This document shows, piece by piece, positions 50,248-50,311 of a stretch of DNA of 50,311 bases. This DNA comes from Bacteroidales bacterium. Its GTDB lineage: Bacteria > Bacteroidota > Bacteroidia > Bacteroidales > F082. A program made the position numbers and the translations under genes. The stretch's first letter is position 1, and each line of letters begins with the position of its first letter. The notes beneath the pieces are model-generated. The model saw only the letters and a list, made by a program, of their open reading frames with translations. It was not told the DNA's origin and did not search any database. The DNA lies in contig JASBYY010000018.1 in the NCBI GenBank assembly GCA_029983675.1, positions 1 through 50,311 of the forward strand, written 5' to 3'.

Positions 50248-50311
50248 ATGAAAAATTTAGTATTAGCAATGGGAGTTTTATGTTTCTTTGCCGTGTCGTG
50301 CAACAACGCTC
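50248..50311 (+). CDS. Lipoprotein, N-terminal part only
   Basis: The window ends after 21 codons. They read MKNLVLAMGVLCFFAVSCNNA, a lipoprotein signal peptide with the lipobox FAVSC. What the protein does cannot be seen. It is divergent from the sialidase gene, so a role in glycan use is possible but not supported by sequence. Confidence 0.7.
   Translation, partial: MKNLVLAMGVLCFFAVSCNNA

Overview
The window comes from an anaerobic, probably host-associated member of Bacteroidota, order Bacteroidales. The evidence is: promoters of the TAnnTTTG type, often a few bases from the start codon; several secreted proteins with type IX secretion (T9SS) C-terminal sorting domains, together with the T9SS lipoprotein PorW; a serine palmitoyltransferase-type enzyme; MenA; pyruvate:ferredoxin oxidoreductase; the response regulator RprY; and a sialidase. 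No rRNA, tRNA or CRISPR array was found. The species cannot be named from the sequence alone.

Layout. (1) 1-10,200 is a visibly A+T-rich accessory island. It starts with remnants and a terminator. Two cassettes follow, each headed by a small Xre repressor gene with a nearly identical promoter. The first cassette is a tightly packed defence-like operon: SIR2-type NADase, HerA/FtsK-like ATPase, a KTSC-domain protein, a PD-(D/E)XK-type nuclease, then an AlbA_2/Schlafen-type ATP-binding regulator, a frameshifted relative of that regulator, and a membrane-anchored SRPBCC protein. The second cassette encodes two unlike Fic enzymes, one with a C-terminal winged helix and one fused to a BRO-N domain. 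(2) 10,200-20,600 holds core genes (menA, DEAD-box helicase, serine hydrolase, rprY, pgi, U32 peptidase family, PHP phosphatase). They are interrupted by a HEPN-MNT toxin-antitoxin pair whose toxin gene is broken twice. (3) 20,700-31,400, mostly on the minus strand, holds a T9SS cargo protein, yceD-rpmF, a CtpA-like protease, fabD, folE, a bactofilin, porW and a pseudokinase. (4) 31,500-37,600 holds a SPOR protein, a 2-hydroxyacid dehydrogenase, a sphingolipid-type pair (SPT plus SDR), a flavodoxin, a 140-bp MITE and tyrS. (5) 37,600-50,311 holds a gingipain-like C25 protease, a twice-frameshifted GLUG cargo gene, a REP-associated transposase with REP palindromes at and inside it, nifJ, an Xre/membrane-protein pair, REP-like repeats, a sialidase and the start of a lipoprotein gene.

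How the genes work together. PorW belongs to the T9SS machine. The C25 protease, the 20.7-kb protein and the GLUG protein carry the sorting domains that this machine recognises. The pseudokinase, PorW and bactofilin genes, with folE, form one probable envelope-related operon. The most promising candidate for an undescribed system is the operon at 817-5161, where the known SIR2-HerA pair gains a KTSC protein and a nuclease through overlapping genes. The shared Xre-plus-promoter heads suggest that the island grows by adding separately repressed cassettes.
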